Part shown: one piece after another, positions 46,432-55,969 of the stretch
Numbering within the stretch: the stretch's first letter is position 1
Layout of the letters: the number at the start of each line of letters is the position of its first letter
Assembly (NCBI GenBank): GCA_963758025.1
Contig: CAVWUA010000001.1
Coordinates: 186,001 to 250,000 of the forward strand
Length of the DNA stretch: 64,000 nt
Direction of reading: 5' to 3'
DNA from: CAVWUA01 sp963758025
Lineage (GTDB): Bacteria; Planctomycetota; Planctomycetia; Isosphaerales; Isosphaeraceae
The notes under the pieces: model-generated
Seen by the model: only the letters and a program-made list of their open reading frames with translations
Told to the model about the DNA's origin: nothing
The model's database searches: none
Program-made: the position numbers and the translations under genes

Positions 46432-46887
46432 ATGCGCTTCGTCAAAGAATCACGGATCGACGCCGCGCCAGAGGCGGTGTTCGCCTTTCATGAAGCTCCC
46501 GGGGCGTTTCAGAAACTGATACCGCCCTGGGAGACGGTCGAGGTGGTCGAACCGCCCGAGTCGCTCCAACCGGGAAACCGTGTGGTGCTGCGGACCTGGC
46601 TCGGCCCCCTGCCCCTGCGCTGGGTGGCCGTTCATACGGAGTACGACCCCCCTCACCTCTTTGTCGATCGGCAGGAATCCGGACCGTTCTCCCGCTGGGT
46701 TCACCACCACCGGTTCGTTGAGGATGGCCAGGGAGGGACCCAACTTCGGGACGAGATCGACTACGACTTGCCGCTGGGCTGGCTCGGGAGGCGACTCGGT
46801 GGCGAAATGGTTCGCCGAAAACTTCAGCGAATGTTCGACTACCGGCATGAGGTGACGCGGCGCGAGGTCGAATCCGACGACGTTTGA
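46432..46887 (+). CDS. SRPBCC-family protein (cyclase/ligand-binding-like)
   Basis: From ATG 46432 the 151-residue protein MRFVKESRIDAAPEAVFAFHEAPG follows the START/SRPBCC pattern: first strand, helix with the conserved Pro-Glu-Val-Phe, then PWETVEVVEPPESLQPGNRVVLRTWLGPLPLRW, WVHHHRFVEDGQGGTQLRDEIDYDLPLG and a long C-terminal helix. These folds bind hydrophobic ligands in a central cavity. Similar proteins are often encoded beside NAD-dependent epimerases, though none is adjacent here. Confidence 0.8.
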   Translation: MRFVKESRIDAAPEAVFAFHEAPGAFQKLIPPWETVEVVEPPESLQPGNRVVLRTWLGPLPLRWVAVHTEYDPPHLFVDRQESGPFSRWVHHHRFVEDGQGGTQLRDEIDYDLPLGWLGRRLGGEMVRRKLQRMFDYRHEVTRREVESDDV

Positions 46888-47075
46888 TCGAGGTGGGAAG
46901 TCTGTTACGTCGACACGCGGATTGTGAAGGAATTCGGAATTAGAAAAACCCACCTGTGCATGCGGCCTCTTTGCCTTTAGAATTGATTGTGGATCGAGTG
47001 ACACGTCTCGGCTCCACATGATCCCCTTTTGGATGGTGGATCGAACGTATTTCGTCTCGCTGGGCCTACACGGAC

Positions 47076-48116
47076 ATGTCTCGCACGACCCAATGCCCGA
47101 ACTGCGGAGTGGTGCTGAATGTGCCGGAGGCCGCAGCCTCGAAACGTTTGAAGTGCCCGAAATGTGGCACGAAGTTCCAGAGCGGTACTCCGGGCACCAA
47201 GCCACAATCGTCCGCTCCCGGTGTGGACACGGCCGGACCGGCATCGACCTTGCTACCGACCGAGGGTCGCCCTGCATCCGGCAGCCATTCCACGAAACAA
47301 CCCCACCACGACCCGGACTTGCCAACGGCCGCGAGCGACCTGCGCGAGACGTTTGACGCCGAGTTGCTGATGGGTGAAGACGCGCCGGCGAAACCGAAGA
47401 AACCGTCGAAATCCGCGGAAATCGCCGACGCCTCGTCGCTCCTGGCCGACGATGATCCTCCAAAGCGTCGCGTGACGGCCGCGGAGGCTCGATCCAAGCC
47501 ACGCCGATGCCCGGATTGCAGTTATGTCGTCCCGGCCGGCATGTCTCTGTGCGCTCGCTGCGGGCTGGACCTGGACACGGGTCGCCGCCACAACGTCATC
47601 GACGAGATTACCGAGGAGGCCCCACCGCCGCCGAGGGTGGCCGGGCCTCCGATCGGCATCGCCTTGATCGGTGGCGTCTCGTTGATCGTCAGCCTGATTT
47701 TGACGATTCTCTCCTTCATGGCGTACAGCAAGGGGCAAGCGGGAACCCAGTATCTTGGCCTGGTGAGTCTCTACGGAGTCTTCGCCGCGGTTCAGTTTCT
47801 CCGGGGCAAGTCGGTCAAGCTCCTGATGATCGCGCTGGGTTTGGCGGCGGGGATCGACGTGATCGCCCTGATCGCCTTACCGCTCTATAATGTCTTTACC
47901 GCACCACCGGTCGTGCAGGATTCGGCCCCCGTCGGGATCGACCCCGAGGACATGCCCCATTATCAGAACATCTCACAGCAAGTCGATTCGCGGACGATCA
48001 CCTGGGGCATCGTGATCCTTCTCTTGATCGCGGCGGCGATGGTCTATCTTTCAACCCGAGCGGTCCGTCGCCACTTCGAACGTCACCGGCAGAGTGCTGC
48101 CGTGCCGGTGACGTGA
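47076..48116 (+). CDS. Zinc-ribbon membrane protein (MJ0042-type finger)
   Basis: The 346-residue protein begins with an MJ0042-like zinc finger: CPNCGVVLNVPEAAASKRLKCPKCGTKF has CxxC pairs at about residues 8-11 and 28-31. A disordered, acidic-basic linker of about 90 residues follows, then a second ribbon CPDCSYVVPAGMSLCARCG and four membrane segments (IGIALIGGVSLIVSLILTI, YLGLVSLYGVFAAVQFL, LLMIALGLAAGIDVIALIAL, WGIVILLLIAAAMVYLS). This layout is common in planctomycetes; function unknown, possibly envelope sensing. Confidence 0.8.
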   Translation: MSRTTQCPNCGVVLNVPEAAASKRLKCPKCGTKFQSGTPGTKPQSSAPGVDTAGPASTLLPTEGRPASGSHSTKQPHHDPDLPTAASDLRETFDAELLMGEDAPAKPKKPSKSAEIADASSLLADDDPPKRRVTAAEARSKPRRCPDCSYVVPAGMSLCARCGLDLDTGRRHNVIDEITEEAPPPPRVAGPPIGIALIGGVSLIVSLILTILSFMAYSKGQAGTQYLGLVSLYGVFAAVQFLRGKSVKLLMIALGLAAGIDVIALIALPLYNVFTAPPVVQDSAPVGIDPEDMPHYQNISQQVDSRTITWGIVILLLIAAAMVYLSTRAVRRHFERHRQSAAVPVT

Positions 48117-48151
48117 CAGATTATTCTCCCGCTTTGGGGGGCTCGATGCCG

Positions 48152-49420
48152 TCAGGCCGTCGCACTGTCGAGAGGGCTGCGCCAGATCGGTTGCACGGGG
48201 AACAGGATGCGGGCGGCATCCAGCGCGGTGGCGGTGGACGATTCGACCCCATCCTCGGCCACGGCATAGTCGATGTCGGTGTGCCCCATCGCCAGCCGAA
48301 CGAATGCCGACGGACTAAGCGTCAGATGGCGGCGACTCAGCTTGTCAGGCTCGACGCGGGAACCCTTGGTCTCCAGATGCAGCATCAAGCGCTGGTCGCC
48401 CACGGTCAGTCCGAGTTCCAGCGGAAGACTCACGCCCGATTCGATCGCCCGACGTTGCAGCTCGGGGAGGATCGCGGTCAAGAATCGACCCGGATCGGGG
48501 ATGTGGTACATCGACACGATCCCTTCCCATTGCTCCTCGTCGACGATCCGTCCTGAGACATCCCGCACCACGTCAAGTACAGGATGATCCGCCGGCGCGT
48601 GGATCGTCACCTGCGGGTAAGCCCGCTCCAGGGCCTCGGCCCGGACCCGCCCAAGCAAAGCCCGGAGGGCATGGGGGTAATTCTCGTCGAAGGCGAGTTC
48701 CAGGATCTTGTGGTCCTTGACGAAAGCATAACCACGGACCGTCTCGCCCTGGCAGGCGACCCAGATGACGTGAGCATAGCGCCGGCCGATCATCCATCTC
48801 CAGTAATCTTCGGAACGCACGATGGTCCCGGTCGTCTGGTCGTACTGCCGTTCATAAAGCTTCATCAGGTCGTTCAGCTCAACCTGGCGCCACGGTCGGA
48901 CATGCCAGGGGCCGCCCTTGGCCTCGACCAGCCCGTCACCGGTTGCTGGCAGGTTGCGGCTGAGCACCAGGCCAAGGCTCTGTCGCCCGCAAATGCCCCA
49001 GCCCAGGGGGCGGTAGAACTGGGGCATGCCCGTCGTGAGGGCCTGAAGCGTCGCGCCGGTCGCTTCCGCACGCTCGTCCGCCAGGCGCATCAGGTTCTGA
49101 GCCAGACCTAGACCCCGATATTCCGGCAGGGTCCCGACCCACATCACGCCGTTGAGCGCGATCTGGGTCTTTCCGTACCGCGCTGGCCGCTCGGTCAGGT
49201 GGACGTGGCTGACCACCCTTCCATCAACCTTCGCCACCAGGCGTTGATCGGGTCGATAGGATGGGTCGCTCAACGCCCCCAGGAACGCATCGCGATCCGG
49301 GCCGTGAAAGACGTGCAGGAGGGTCTGATAGACCGCCTCGTGATCGGCTTCACTACCCACGATGTACTCGACGGTACCGCGGCGGTTGGGTAGTCGCGTG
49401 CCCGACGAAGGGACTTTCAT
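48152..49420 (-). CDS. Eis-like GNAT N-acetyltransferase
   Basis: The 422-residue protein has two GNAT-like halves and a C-terminal sterol-carrier-like part, as in Eis. The first half contains NGVMWVGTLPEYRGLGLAQNLM, with the acetyl-CoA pyrophosphate loop R-G-L-G-L-A, then ALTTGMPQFYRPLGWGICGRQ. The middle has ERQYDQTTGTIVRSEDYWRW and IWVACQGETVRGYAFVKDH, and the end has LTVGDQRLMLHLETKGSRVE and LSPSAFVRLAMGHTDIDY. Eis enzymes acetylate amines such as aminoglycosides; here the substrate is unknown. Confidence 0.8.
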   Translation of the reverse strand: MKVPSSGTRLPNRRGTVEYIVGSEADHEAVYQTLLHVFHGPDRDAFLGALSDPSYRPDQRLVAKVDGRVVSHVHLTERPARYGKTQIALNGVMWVGTLPEYRGLGLAQNLMRLADERAEATGATLQALTTGMPQFYRPLGWGICGRQSLGLVLSRNLPATGDGLVEAKGGPWHVRPWRQVELNDLMKLYERQYDQTTGTIVRSEDYWRWMIGRRYAHVIWVACQGETVRGYAFVKDHKILELAFDENYPHALRALLGRVRAEALERAYPQVTIHAPADHPVLDVVRDVSGRIVDEEQWEGIVSMYHIPDPGRFLTAILPELQRRAIESGVSLPLELGLTVGDQRLMLHLETKGSRVEPDKLSRRHLTLSPSAFVRLAMGHTDIDYAVAEDGVESSTATALDAARILFPVQPIWRSPLDSATA

Positions 49421-49583
49421 TGGGAGAACTCACTTCCATGGCCGATCCACGGCGCCGGGTAAGACGAAACCAGATCAATAGGCGCGAGAGACCGTGCCCC
49501 ACGTCGTTTCATTGTATGTGTTGAAGAACCGCGCCGCCGCAACCGAGAGGCCGAATCTCACGATTTTTTTCTCGGCGAGACGA

Positions 49584-51227
49584 TTACCCCGTCCCCTCTC
49601 CGTTGACCCGGGCGGGCAAGACGCGCGTCAAGGCCTCGCGGAGCCGGTGTTCCGAGTGAAGGACGAGCGCGTATTCGCGGCTCTGTGCCACAGCATTACG
49701 TCGCAAACCGGCGGACAATTGGTCACATTGCCGGGTTAGCGTCTCCCGCGCGTCTGCGACAGCTCTTTGCAACGACTCGTTGATCCGGCGGATTTCCCGG
49801 TAACGCGCCACGCGCTGACGACGAGTTTCGGTCGGTCCGTCGATCGCCCTGCGTTTGGCCGCCACGAGCTCCTGCACGTCCGGGGAGATCGGTTCCTTGA
49901 GATGCCGGTCGGGATTGAAGGTCAGATCCCGGCGTCGTCGCTCCATCTGTCGCAAACGCTCAACGGTCGCCCCGGATCGCTCCAGGTCCAGCCAGAGCGT
50001 CATCGACAGCGTCATGTAAGCGGGAGGCTCGATCCCGTAGAACCCCCGGATGATCTCATCTCCCAGCTCGTCGTATTTCGCCCCGCCAATGCCGTGCAGG
50101 AACAGGTCGCCCAGGAGGAGCCGTGAGAACAGGGTTGTCGTGAGGGCTCGGGTCCGCAGGCGAACCTGCCGCGCGGGCAGTTCGCGGAGCCGTTCCACCG
50201 CGCAACACGCTTCGCGCTGGGGAGAGAGAGGCAATTCCAGAAGCGGATCGGACTCGCCGGAAACTCTTAAGATGAGAGAGTCTCCAACCTGCCTTGCCAG
50301 CAGTGGGCGGCGTCTCGGTGCGCTGGCTCGCCAGACCCAGAAAGGGGCCTCCAGCCAGTCCTCTTCGCGGCGCAGGTCGGGAACCGGATGATGCCGGCTG
50401 CGGATGCCGTATAGTTCCCGATACCGTTCCAGAGCCGAATTATGAATCTCCTGAAACCGCGGCAGGTGCGCCAGCAGGTGCGAGGCGAACCAAAGGAACC
50501 CTTCCGTCTCGCAAACCGCGCTCCAGGGAACTTCGGCATTGGTGACGCCCCAGGACGCCTCAACGGCACGACGGGCCGCGGCGAAGCGCAAGCCAACCCG
50601 ATCGGTCGGCTCGGCGGCTTGCATCGCATGCGGCCAGAACATGTCCAGCAAGGGATCGGCGACCCGCCCTCCCAGTGCCTCCCGCGCTCGATCAGCGAAC
50701 GTGGCGAACTGAATCTCGTTCTGAACCTTCCAGTCCTCGTAAGGGACCTCGCCGGCCCACTCGTCAAACTCGATCGGGGCCGCCCGGAGCCCGTTCTGCG
50801 TTTCCACCGGAACGCGGATCGCGGCGTTCTTGGGGATGTCGTTGTCGATGATGAGATTCAACGCCAGAGTGCCAGTCGAGCGGGCGATCGCGGACAGGGC
50901 GAAGTTCTTGGCCCAGACGCCAGGGTGAAACAGCTCAGGCTGATGGCCTGTCAGGACCAGCCGATCCGGTAGTTCTCCCGCCGCGCCGAGGGCTTCATCC
51001 GGGTCGAGGTCAAATCGGGTAAGGAACGCGCGTGCGCGACCAAGAACCTCTCGACGAACCATCGAGCGGAGCCGGCTCGTAGAGCGTCCCTGGAAATCGT
51101 GTTCCCAGGCGTCGAGCCGACCCGCGTTCGCGGCCAGGAGGTCGGACGCCTCGTCCAGGGGAGGCTCGGCCAGCAAGGCGCCATCGGCTTTGGGAGCACG
51201 CAGGCGGTGCGGTACCATCAACGGCAC
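49584..51227 (-). CDS. BshC-like conserved protein (tentative)
   Basis: The 547-residue protein has the block LVLTGHQPELFHPGVWAKNFALSAI and later TTTLFSRLLLGDLFLHGIGGAKYDELGDEII, both resembling landmarks of BshC, the enzyme proposed to add cysteine in bacillithiol synthesis (TGQQ...GP...K and HG.GGAKYD). A long C-terminal coiled coil follows (ERLRQMERRRRDLTF, RYREIRRINESLQRAV), also a BshC feature. No bshA or bshB is in the window, so the role is open. It ends its coding block with GT2 upstream, overlapping by ten bases. Confidence 0.5.
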   Translation of the reverse strand: MPLMVPHRLRAPKADGALLAEPPLDEASDLLAANAGRLDAWEHDFQGRSTSRLRSMVRREVLGRARAFLTRFDLDPDEALGAAGELPDRLVLTGHQPELFHPGVWAKNFALSAIARSTGTLALNLIIDNDIPKNAAIRVPVETQNGLRAAPIEFDEWAGEVPYEDWKVQNEIQFATFADRAREALGGRVADPLLDMFWPHAMQAAEPTDRVGLRFAAARRAVEASWGVTNAEVPWSAVCETEGFLWFASHLLAHLPRFQEIHNSALERYRELYGIRSRHHPVPDLRREEDWLEAPFWVWRASAPRRRPLLARQVGDSLILRVSGESDPLLELPLSPQREACCAVERLRELPARQVRLRTRALTTTLFSRLLLGDLFLHGIGGAKYDELGDEIIRGFYGIEPPAYMTLSMTLWLDLERSGATVERLRQMERRRRDLTFNPDRHLKEPISPDVQELVAAKRRAIDGPTETRRQRVARYREIRRINESLQRAVADARETLTRQCDQLSAGLRRNAVAQSREYALVLHSEHRLREALTRVLPARVNGEGTG

Positions 51228-51934
51228 CCCCCGGCCACGTCCATACCCGCGCGTTCCAGAGCCTCGCGGAGGACTGTACGGTAGTGGTTCAACCGGTACT
51301 GCGCATCGTCCAGGGCGCCGCCGAAGGCCCGCGACTCATCCAGATAGATCAACGGCACGGGCACCTCGACGACCGTCATGCCGTGCTGCGCCGCCTGAAC
51401 CCAGACCTGCAAGGGCATCGCGTAGCCGTTGTCGGTGATCTCGAACTTTTCCAGTGCGCTGGTTCGGTACGCTTTAAAACCGCAAAAGGCATCGGTGAGC
51501 TGGAAACCGAGACATTCATTGAGCCAGCGCGTCACCTCAACATTGATCCGCCGCCGCGCTTCGGGAGGGGTTTGCGACGGGTCGAATACCTTCAGGTAGC
51601 GGCTGCCCGACACGATGTCGGCCTCGTCCAGGGGAGCGGCAATCTCGCCGATACGCGAAGGCTCGTGCTGACCATCACAGTCGATTGTCACCAGGCCGTC
51701 GTAACCCGCCTGGATCGTTCGCTCGAAGGCACTTCGAAGGCCGGCACCATAGCCCTGATTGCGCTCGTGACGGATCACCTGAACCTGAGGGAACTGCTGA
51801 AGAATCTCCGGCGTTCGGTCGGTCGAACCGTCATCGACGACCAGGACATCGTCCGCATAACGAAGGACCTCGCGCAGGACCGGTTCGAGAGAGGCTTCTT
51901 CATTATAAACAGGGATTGCCGTCAACAGTCGCAT
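51218..51934 (-). CDS. Family 2 glycosyltransferase (polyprenyl-phosphate sugar transferase-like)
   Basis: The 238-residue GT-A protein starts MRLLTAIPVYNEEASLEPVL and contains VLVVDDGSTDRTPEIL, NQGYGAGLRSAFE and the metal site TIDCDGQHEP (DCD). Then SRYLKVFD, INVEVTRWLNECLGFQLTDAFCGFKAYR matches the dolichyl-phosphate mannose synthase-like group. It has no membrane segments. It likely loads a sugar from a nucleotide donor onto a lipid carrier at the membrane. It overlaps the start of the BshC-like gene by ten bases. Confidence 0.88.
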   Translation of the reverse strand: MRLLTAIPVYNEEASLEPVLREVLRYADDVLVVDDGSTDRTPEILQQFPQVQVIRHERNQGYGAGLRSAFERTIQAGYDGLVTIDCDGQHEPSRIGEIAAPLDEADIVSGSRYLKVFDPSQTPPEARRRINVEVTRWLNECLGFQLTDAFCGFKAYRTSALEKFEITDNGYAMPLQVWVQAAQHGMTVVEVPVPLIYLDESRAFGGALDDAQYRLNHYRTVLREALERAGMDVAGGCR

Positions 51935-52156
51935 GGTGCATTCCGGGGGCTCGTCGCTCGGGCGGCACGGAACCGCGGCATCGATTGTTCATGCAATCTT
52001 CGCGCCTTCCGCATTCTAGTCGGTGGGTCACTGAAGTCAACGAGCCGGCGGAGGGAGGGTTCAGGCCGGCGGAGATCCCTCCGGGGCAACCCTCCAACCT
52101 CTTGACCGGCCAGAGGTAAAGGGCCTAGCATGGTCGGCAAGCGTTCCTGATTAGCG

Positions 52157-55100
52157 GTGATGATTGCCGCCCCATTCTCTCATCCGCCACCCTCTGGCGC
52201 AGCTCCCAAAATGACCGAACCAGAACGAGACGATCCGACCCCGGAGGAGGCCAATTCGGCCGCCTCCGTCTCTGTTGAAGAGGCCACCGAGCCGCCGCCG
52301 GAGCCGTGGACGCCCGAACGTGCTCTGGAGTGGAACCGGTATTATGACGTGTATGTCGCTATCGGCGTGCTCGCACTCGTCTTCATCGGCTCCGCGCATA
52401 AGGTCTTCAACTCGCAACTCTGGCCGCTGCTCCAGGCGGGTCGGCTGACCATGACGAGCGGGCCGGTCCGTTTCGACCCATTCTCCTACACGATGTTCGG
52501 CCAGCGCTGGGTGAACATCCCCTGGCTGTTTGAATGGATCAACGCCCTGCTTTTCGACCTGGCCGCGCGGCTCGGCAAAGGGGACCCGGCCAGCGCCTTC
52601 CAGTATTCGGCCGGGGCCTTGGTGGTGCTCAACGCGACGCTCCGCACCGTGACGGCGTTGGTGCTTCTGAAGATCCGTCGTCCGGGGCCGGGGCTCTGGT
52701 GGGTGGCCGTCTGCGTCCTGCTGGCTCTGGGGGGCATCCTCCGGCCGGTTCCCGCCGGCCCGTCGCCGGTACTGCCCGCGCTGGGAGGCATCGCGCAGCC
52801 GGCGCTGGTCGATTCACTGACCTGGGGCCTGCTCCTCCTGGCCATCGAACTGGTTGTTCTACACCGCGCCTATAGCCTGGGACGTCCGAGGGCCTTGCTC
52901 GGGTTGATCCCGCTGTTCCTGCTCTGGGCGAACGTCGATGATTCGTTCCTGTTCGGCCTGTGCGTGCTGGGAGCGCGAGCCGTCGGCAGCCTTTTCGATC
53001 GGCATCGCCGCGCTCTGGTTGAGCCGAAGCCCACGCCGGCGCTGGCTTTTGGTGTGCTGGCCGGGGCGGCGGCGGTTTGCCTCGTGAATCCGAACCTGTT
53101 CTGGATCTACCCGGCCGCATTCACGCGCTTCCTGCGGGTCTTCACCGGCGGGGACGCGATTCTGACGACGGACATGATCTCGATTTTCGGGTCCAGGAGC
53201 CAGGACTACTTCAACCGTATCCACGGTGCCGACCCAACCGCGTATCGTCTCTATATTGCCTATTACCTGATTCTGGTCGGCGTGGGGCTGGGCTCTTTCG
53301 CGTTGAACCGCCGCCTGTTTTCCCTCGGTCGGCTGCTGGTGTTCGTGCTGGCGGCTCTGGTCTGGGGGGTCTTGTGGGTGATGAGTGGCGAATTCGCCCT
53401 GGTTTTCGCCGCGACCCTGGCGGCCAACGGGCAGGAGTGGTACCAGGACCGTTACGGCGTTGAGGGTAGGCTGGGACGTGGCTGGCAAGCCTGGTCGGTC
53501 GGTGGCCGCGCGGTGACCTTGCTGGTCGTTTTCCTGTTCATGTTCAAGGGGCTGACCGGGCTTGGGGCCTCGCCGGCCGAACCGGGATTCGGCTTCGGGA
53601 TCAATCCGAGCGATTTCGCGTTCGAGGCGGCCGACTACCTCGGGAGCGCGGAGATTCAGGGGAACGTGCTGAACTTCACCCCGTCGCACGGCGATGCCCT
53701 GATCTGGCGGGCCTGGCCCGAGTCGCACGACCGCCGAACGTATGTGGACAGCCGCCCCCATCTGTTCCCGAGCTCCATTCGGCAAGGAAACCTGAAGAAA
53801 CTTAGCCAGGCATTCCAGGACGACGACCCCAGTGCCTGGCGACCGATCCTCGACGAATACAAGGTCTCCGTCGTGATGCTCTCGCAAGATGGCGCGCCCA
53901 ATGCGTTTGAAGGGCTCTTGCGCAGTGTGGACTGGATCCCCTTTTACGACGACGGCAGCGTCATCCTGTTTGGCCGGGCTGACGCTGCGCCGGAGGATCT
54001 GGCCTACTTCAAGGCGCATGCCCTGGATGCCGAGATGCTGGCCTTTCGCAGCGAGCGCAACGTTCCTTGGGATCGGCCCCCGACCCCCACTTCCTGGGTC
54101 GATCGCTACTTCCCCAACCGGTCGCGCTCGGCCGTGCAACCTCATGTCCTGGCCGCCCTGCGCTGGCTGAGTCTCTGGGACGCCCAGGCGGACCAGCCGC
54201 CGAAGCCGTCGCAGTGTTTGCTGGCCATCGGCGAATCCCGGAAAGCCCTCGCTCTGAACCCGGATGACCCGGCCGCCTGGCGCGTGCTCAACGACGCTTA
54301 CCGCGTCCTGACCTCGCGGGAAACCGAGATTCTGACCGAGGGGGGAACGACCCAGCCTCCCGGCGACTACCTGATGCTCCGGTATCGCCAGCGGGTCAGC
54401 ACGATCCGGTTCGCCATCGAATGCACGCCGCCGCCACAAACGGTCGAGGAGGCCGAGGGACTCTCGGACCTTCACCTGGAACTCGCGCAACTGTACCAGA
54501 ACCGAAACTTCCTCGACCTGGAGCGCAAACATCTGGAGGAGGCACGACGGCTGGAACGGCCCGGTGAATTCCCCACCGAACTGCTCACCCGACTCAGCCA
54601 GCTCGACCAGCACGTCGAGGCGGTCGAAAATCAGCTTGCCGACCTCGCCGCCGAACAGCAGGTCGGGCCGCTCCAGAGAGCCGAACTGGCCCTCTCGCAA
54701 GGTGCACCGGGCCTGGCGCTCGAGGAGTTGGAGGAGGCCGATGCCTCCGGGATCTCCATTCCCACGCTCAAGGCACAACTCGTGGATCTTTATTGCCAGA
54801 TTGGTGAGCCGGACCTGGCCCTGGAAAAACTGAATACCGGCAACGTTGAGGATCCCGCCTTGAATACCGGTCCGGGAACCCCTTCGTACCGGCAGGGAAT
54901 GGTCCACTTCCTGCTGGGGAACTACGAGATGGCGAACTTCTACTGGCGTGACCGAGCGATTCCGCAGCTCCGTTCCGTTGCGGTCATGAAAGGGATCGAG
55001 GCGGGACGTGGGCTATTTCTCGGCGAAGCCCAGGCCGCGACCAGCACGTTTCTGGACCTGCCCGACCAGGTCGTGACCCAGATGATCTGGAATTCCGAGT

Positions 55101-55453
55101 TAGGCTTCTGTCTGCTGGAAGCCGGGTCTCCCGCCGGTGCCGGGGATCGCTTTGCCAAGGTTTTGACGATGGCCCCGGACAACCCGCTGCGTCCCCTGCT
55201 GGCCTACTATCTCGACGCCGTCGGGCATGAAGTTCCGCCCCTGCCAACAACCGAAGCGGCTCCCGCCGCGAAGGATGCGGCACCATCCGATAACGCGTCA
55301 GAAGCCGTTAAGACACCCACTCCCCCGATCTCGACGGACGACGAGAATGCGATGGAATCGACGGTGGAGGGAATTGAAGAAAACGTCTCTGGCAAGCCGA
55401 AAAACGAGGAGCCTGAAACGGACGGCGACGATCCGACTTCCGGTCGGTCTTGA
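52157..55453 (+). CDS. Large polytopic membrane protein with C-terminal TPR region
   Basis: The 1098-residue protein has an acidic disordered start, then about ten membrane helices between residues 70 and 490 (for example YVAIGVLALVFIGSAHKVF, SLTWGLLLLAIELVVLH, LALLFGLC-type segments, AYRLYIAYYLILVGVGLGSF, LLVFVLAALVWGVLWVM), a soluble domain (HGDALIWRAWPESHDRRTYVD, ILDEYKVSVVMLSQDGAPN), and TPR-like helices. The layout, with a loop containing RFDPFSYTMFGQRWVNIPWLFEW after the first helix, resembles GT-C-type glycosyltransferase proteins (Dol-P-sugar users), but no catalytic Asp motif is certain. Start may be GTG 52157, ATG 52160 or ATG 52211. Confidence 0.65.
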   Translation: MMIAAPFSHPPPSGAAPKMTEPERDDPTPEEANSAASVSVEEATEPPPEPWTPERALEWNRYYDVYVAIGVLALVFIGSAHKVFNSQLWPLLQAGRLTMTSGPVRFDPFSYTMFGQRWVNIPWLFEWINALLFDLAARLGKGDPASAFQYSAGALVVLNATLRTVTALVLLKIRRPGPGLWWVAVCVLLALGGILRPVPAGPSPVLPALGGIAQPALVDSLTWGLLLLAIELVVLHRAYSLGRPRALLGLIPLFLLWANVDDSFLFGLCVLGARAVGSLFDRHRRALVEPKPTPALAFGVLAGAAAVCLVNPNLFWIYPAAFTRFLRVFTGGDAILTTDMISIFGSRSQDYFNRIHGADPTAYRLYIAYYLILVGVGLGSFALNRRLFSLGRLLVFVLAALVWGVLWVMSGEFALVFAATLAANGQEWYQDRYGVEGRLGRGWQAWSVGGRAVTLLVVFLFMFKGLTGLGASPAEPGFGFGINPSDFAFEAADYLGSAEIQGNVLNFTPSHGDALIWRAWPESHDRRTYVDSRPHLFPSSIRQGNLKKLSQAFQDDDPSAWRPILDEYKVSVVMLSQDGAPNAFEGLLRSVDWIPFYDDGSVILFGRADAAPEDLAYFKAHALDAEMLAFRSERNVPWDRPPTPTSWVDRYFPNRSRSAVQPHVLAALRWLSLWDAQADQPPKPSQCLLAIGESRKALALNPDDPAAWRVLNDAYRVLTSRETEILTEGGTTQPPGDYLMLRYRQRVSTIRFAIECTPPPQTVEEAEGLSDLHLELAQLYQNRNFLDLERKHLEEARRLERPGEFPTELLTRLSQLDQHVEAVENQLADLAAEQQVGPLQRAELALSQGAPGLALEELEEADASGISIPTLKAQLVDLYCQIGEPDLALEKLNTGNVEDPALNTGPGTPSYRQGMVHFLLGNYEMANFYWRDRAIPQLRSVAVMKGIEAGRGLFLGEAQAATSTFLDLPDQVVTQMIWNSELGFCLLEAGSPAGAGDRFAKVLTMAPDNPLRPLLAYYLDAVGHEVPPLPTTEAAPAAKDAAPSDNASEAVKTPTPPISTDDENAMESTVEGIEENVSGKPKNEEPETDGDDPTSGRS

Positions 55454-55582
55454 CCGGGGCGGTCAGAACCGCCATGATCCAGGAGCCCCGATCGGGCGCG
55501 AGCCGACGCGTGGCCGGGTACCGTCCGGCGATCGTCACCTGCCGACCGTCCACGCGAGCCATTCGGTTCAAGGAGGAAACGA

Positions 55583-55849
55583 ATGACGTTCGATGAGTGC
55601 CACAAGAACCTGACCTCCATTCGGAGGAAACAGGGAACGCGTTGCCCGCTCGTCCGGATCGATACCGGCGGGTCACTCTTTCAGGGCCGACTGTCCCGCA
55701 CCGACAGCGATCCCGAGCACCGGAAGAAGGCCGAAACCCCTTACGGCGTGCTCGTGCTGGAGAGCCCCGGCCTGATCCGTGGCGCGGAGACGATCGTCCA
55801 GATCGCCGACATCGCCGACGGCGGTATCCTGGACGGTTCCGAAAACTGA
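55583..55849 (+). CDS. Small conserved-looking protein of unknown function
   Basis: An excellent ribosome site AAGGAGG (55570-55576) lies six bases before ATG 55583. The 88-residue product, MTFDECHKNLTSIRRKQG..., has a beta-rich middle (PLVRIDTGGSLFQGRLSRTD, GVLVLESPGLI, IVQIADIADGGI) that could form a small beta-barrel. No membrane or signal features. No family recognised. Confidence 0.6.
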   Translation: MTFDECHKNLTSIRRKQGTRCPLVRIDTGGSLFQGRLSRTDSDPEHRKKAETPYGVLVLESPGLIRGAETIVQIADIADGGILDGSEN

Positions 55850-55969
55850 ACTCGCGTTCGATTGATACGAGGAATTGACCTCGCGGGGCATGCTCTCTCA
55901 ATGACAGTGCGTGCCCTTCGAGGTTCCTGTTCCTGTGGGGGATCACTTCCGGCCCGAGCCGTTCTCGCG

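Noticed and set aside
52859..54907. A 682-codon open frame antisense to the large TPR membrane protein
   Set aside because: The plus-strand product has membrane helices and repeats with sensible codon use; the antisense product has none.
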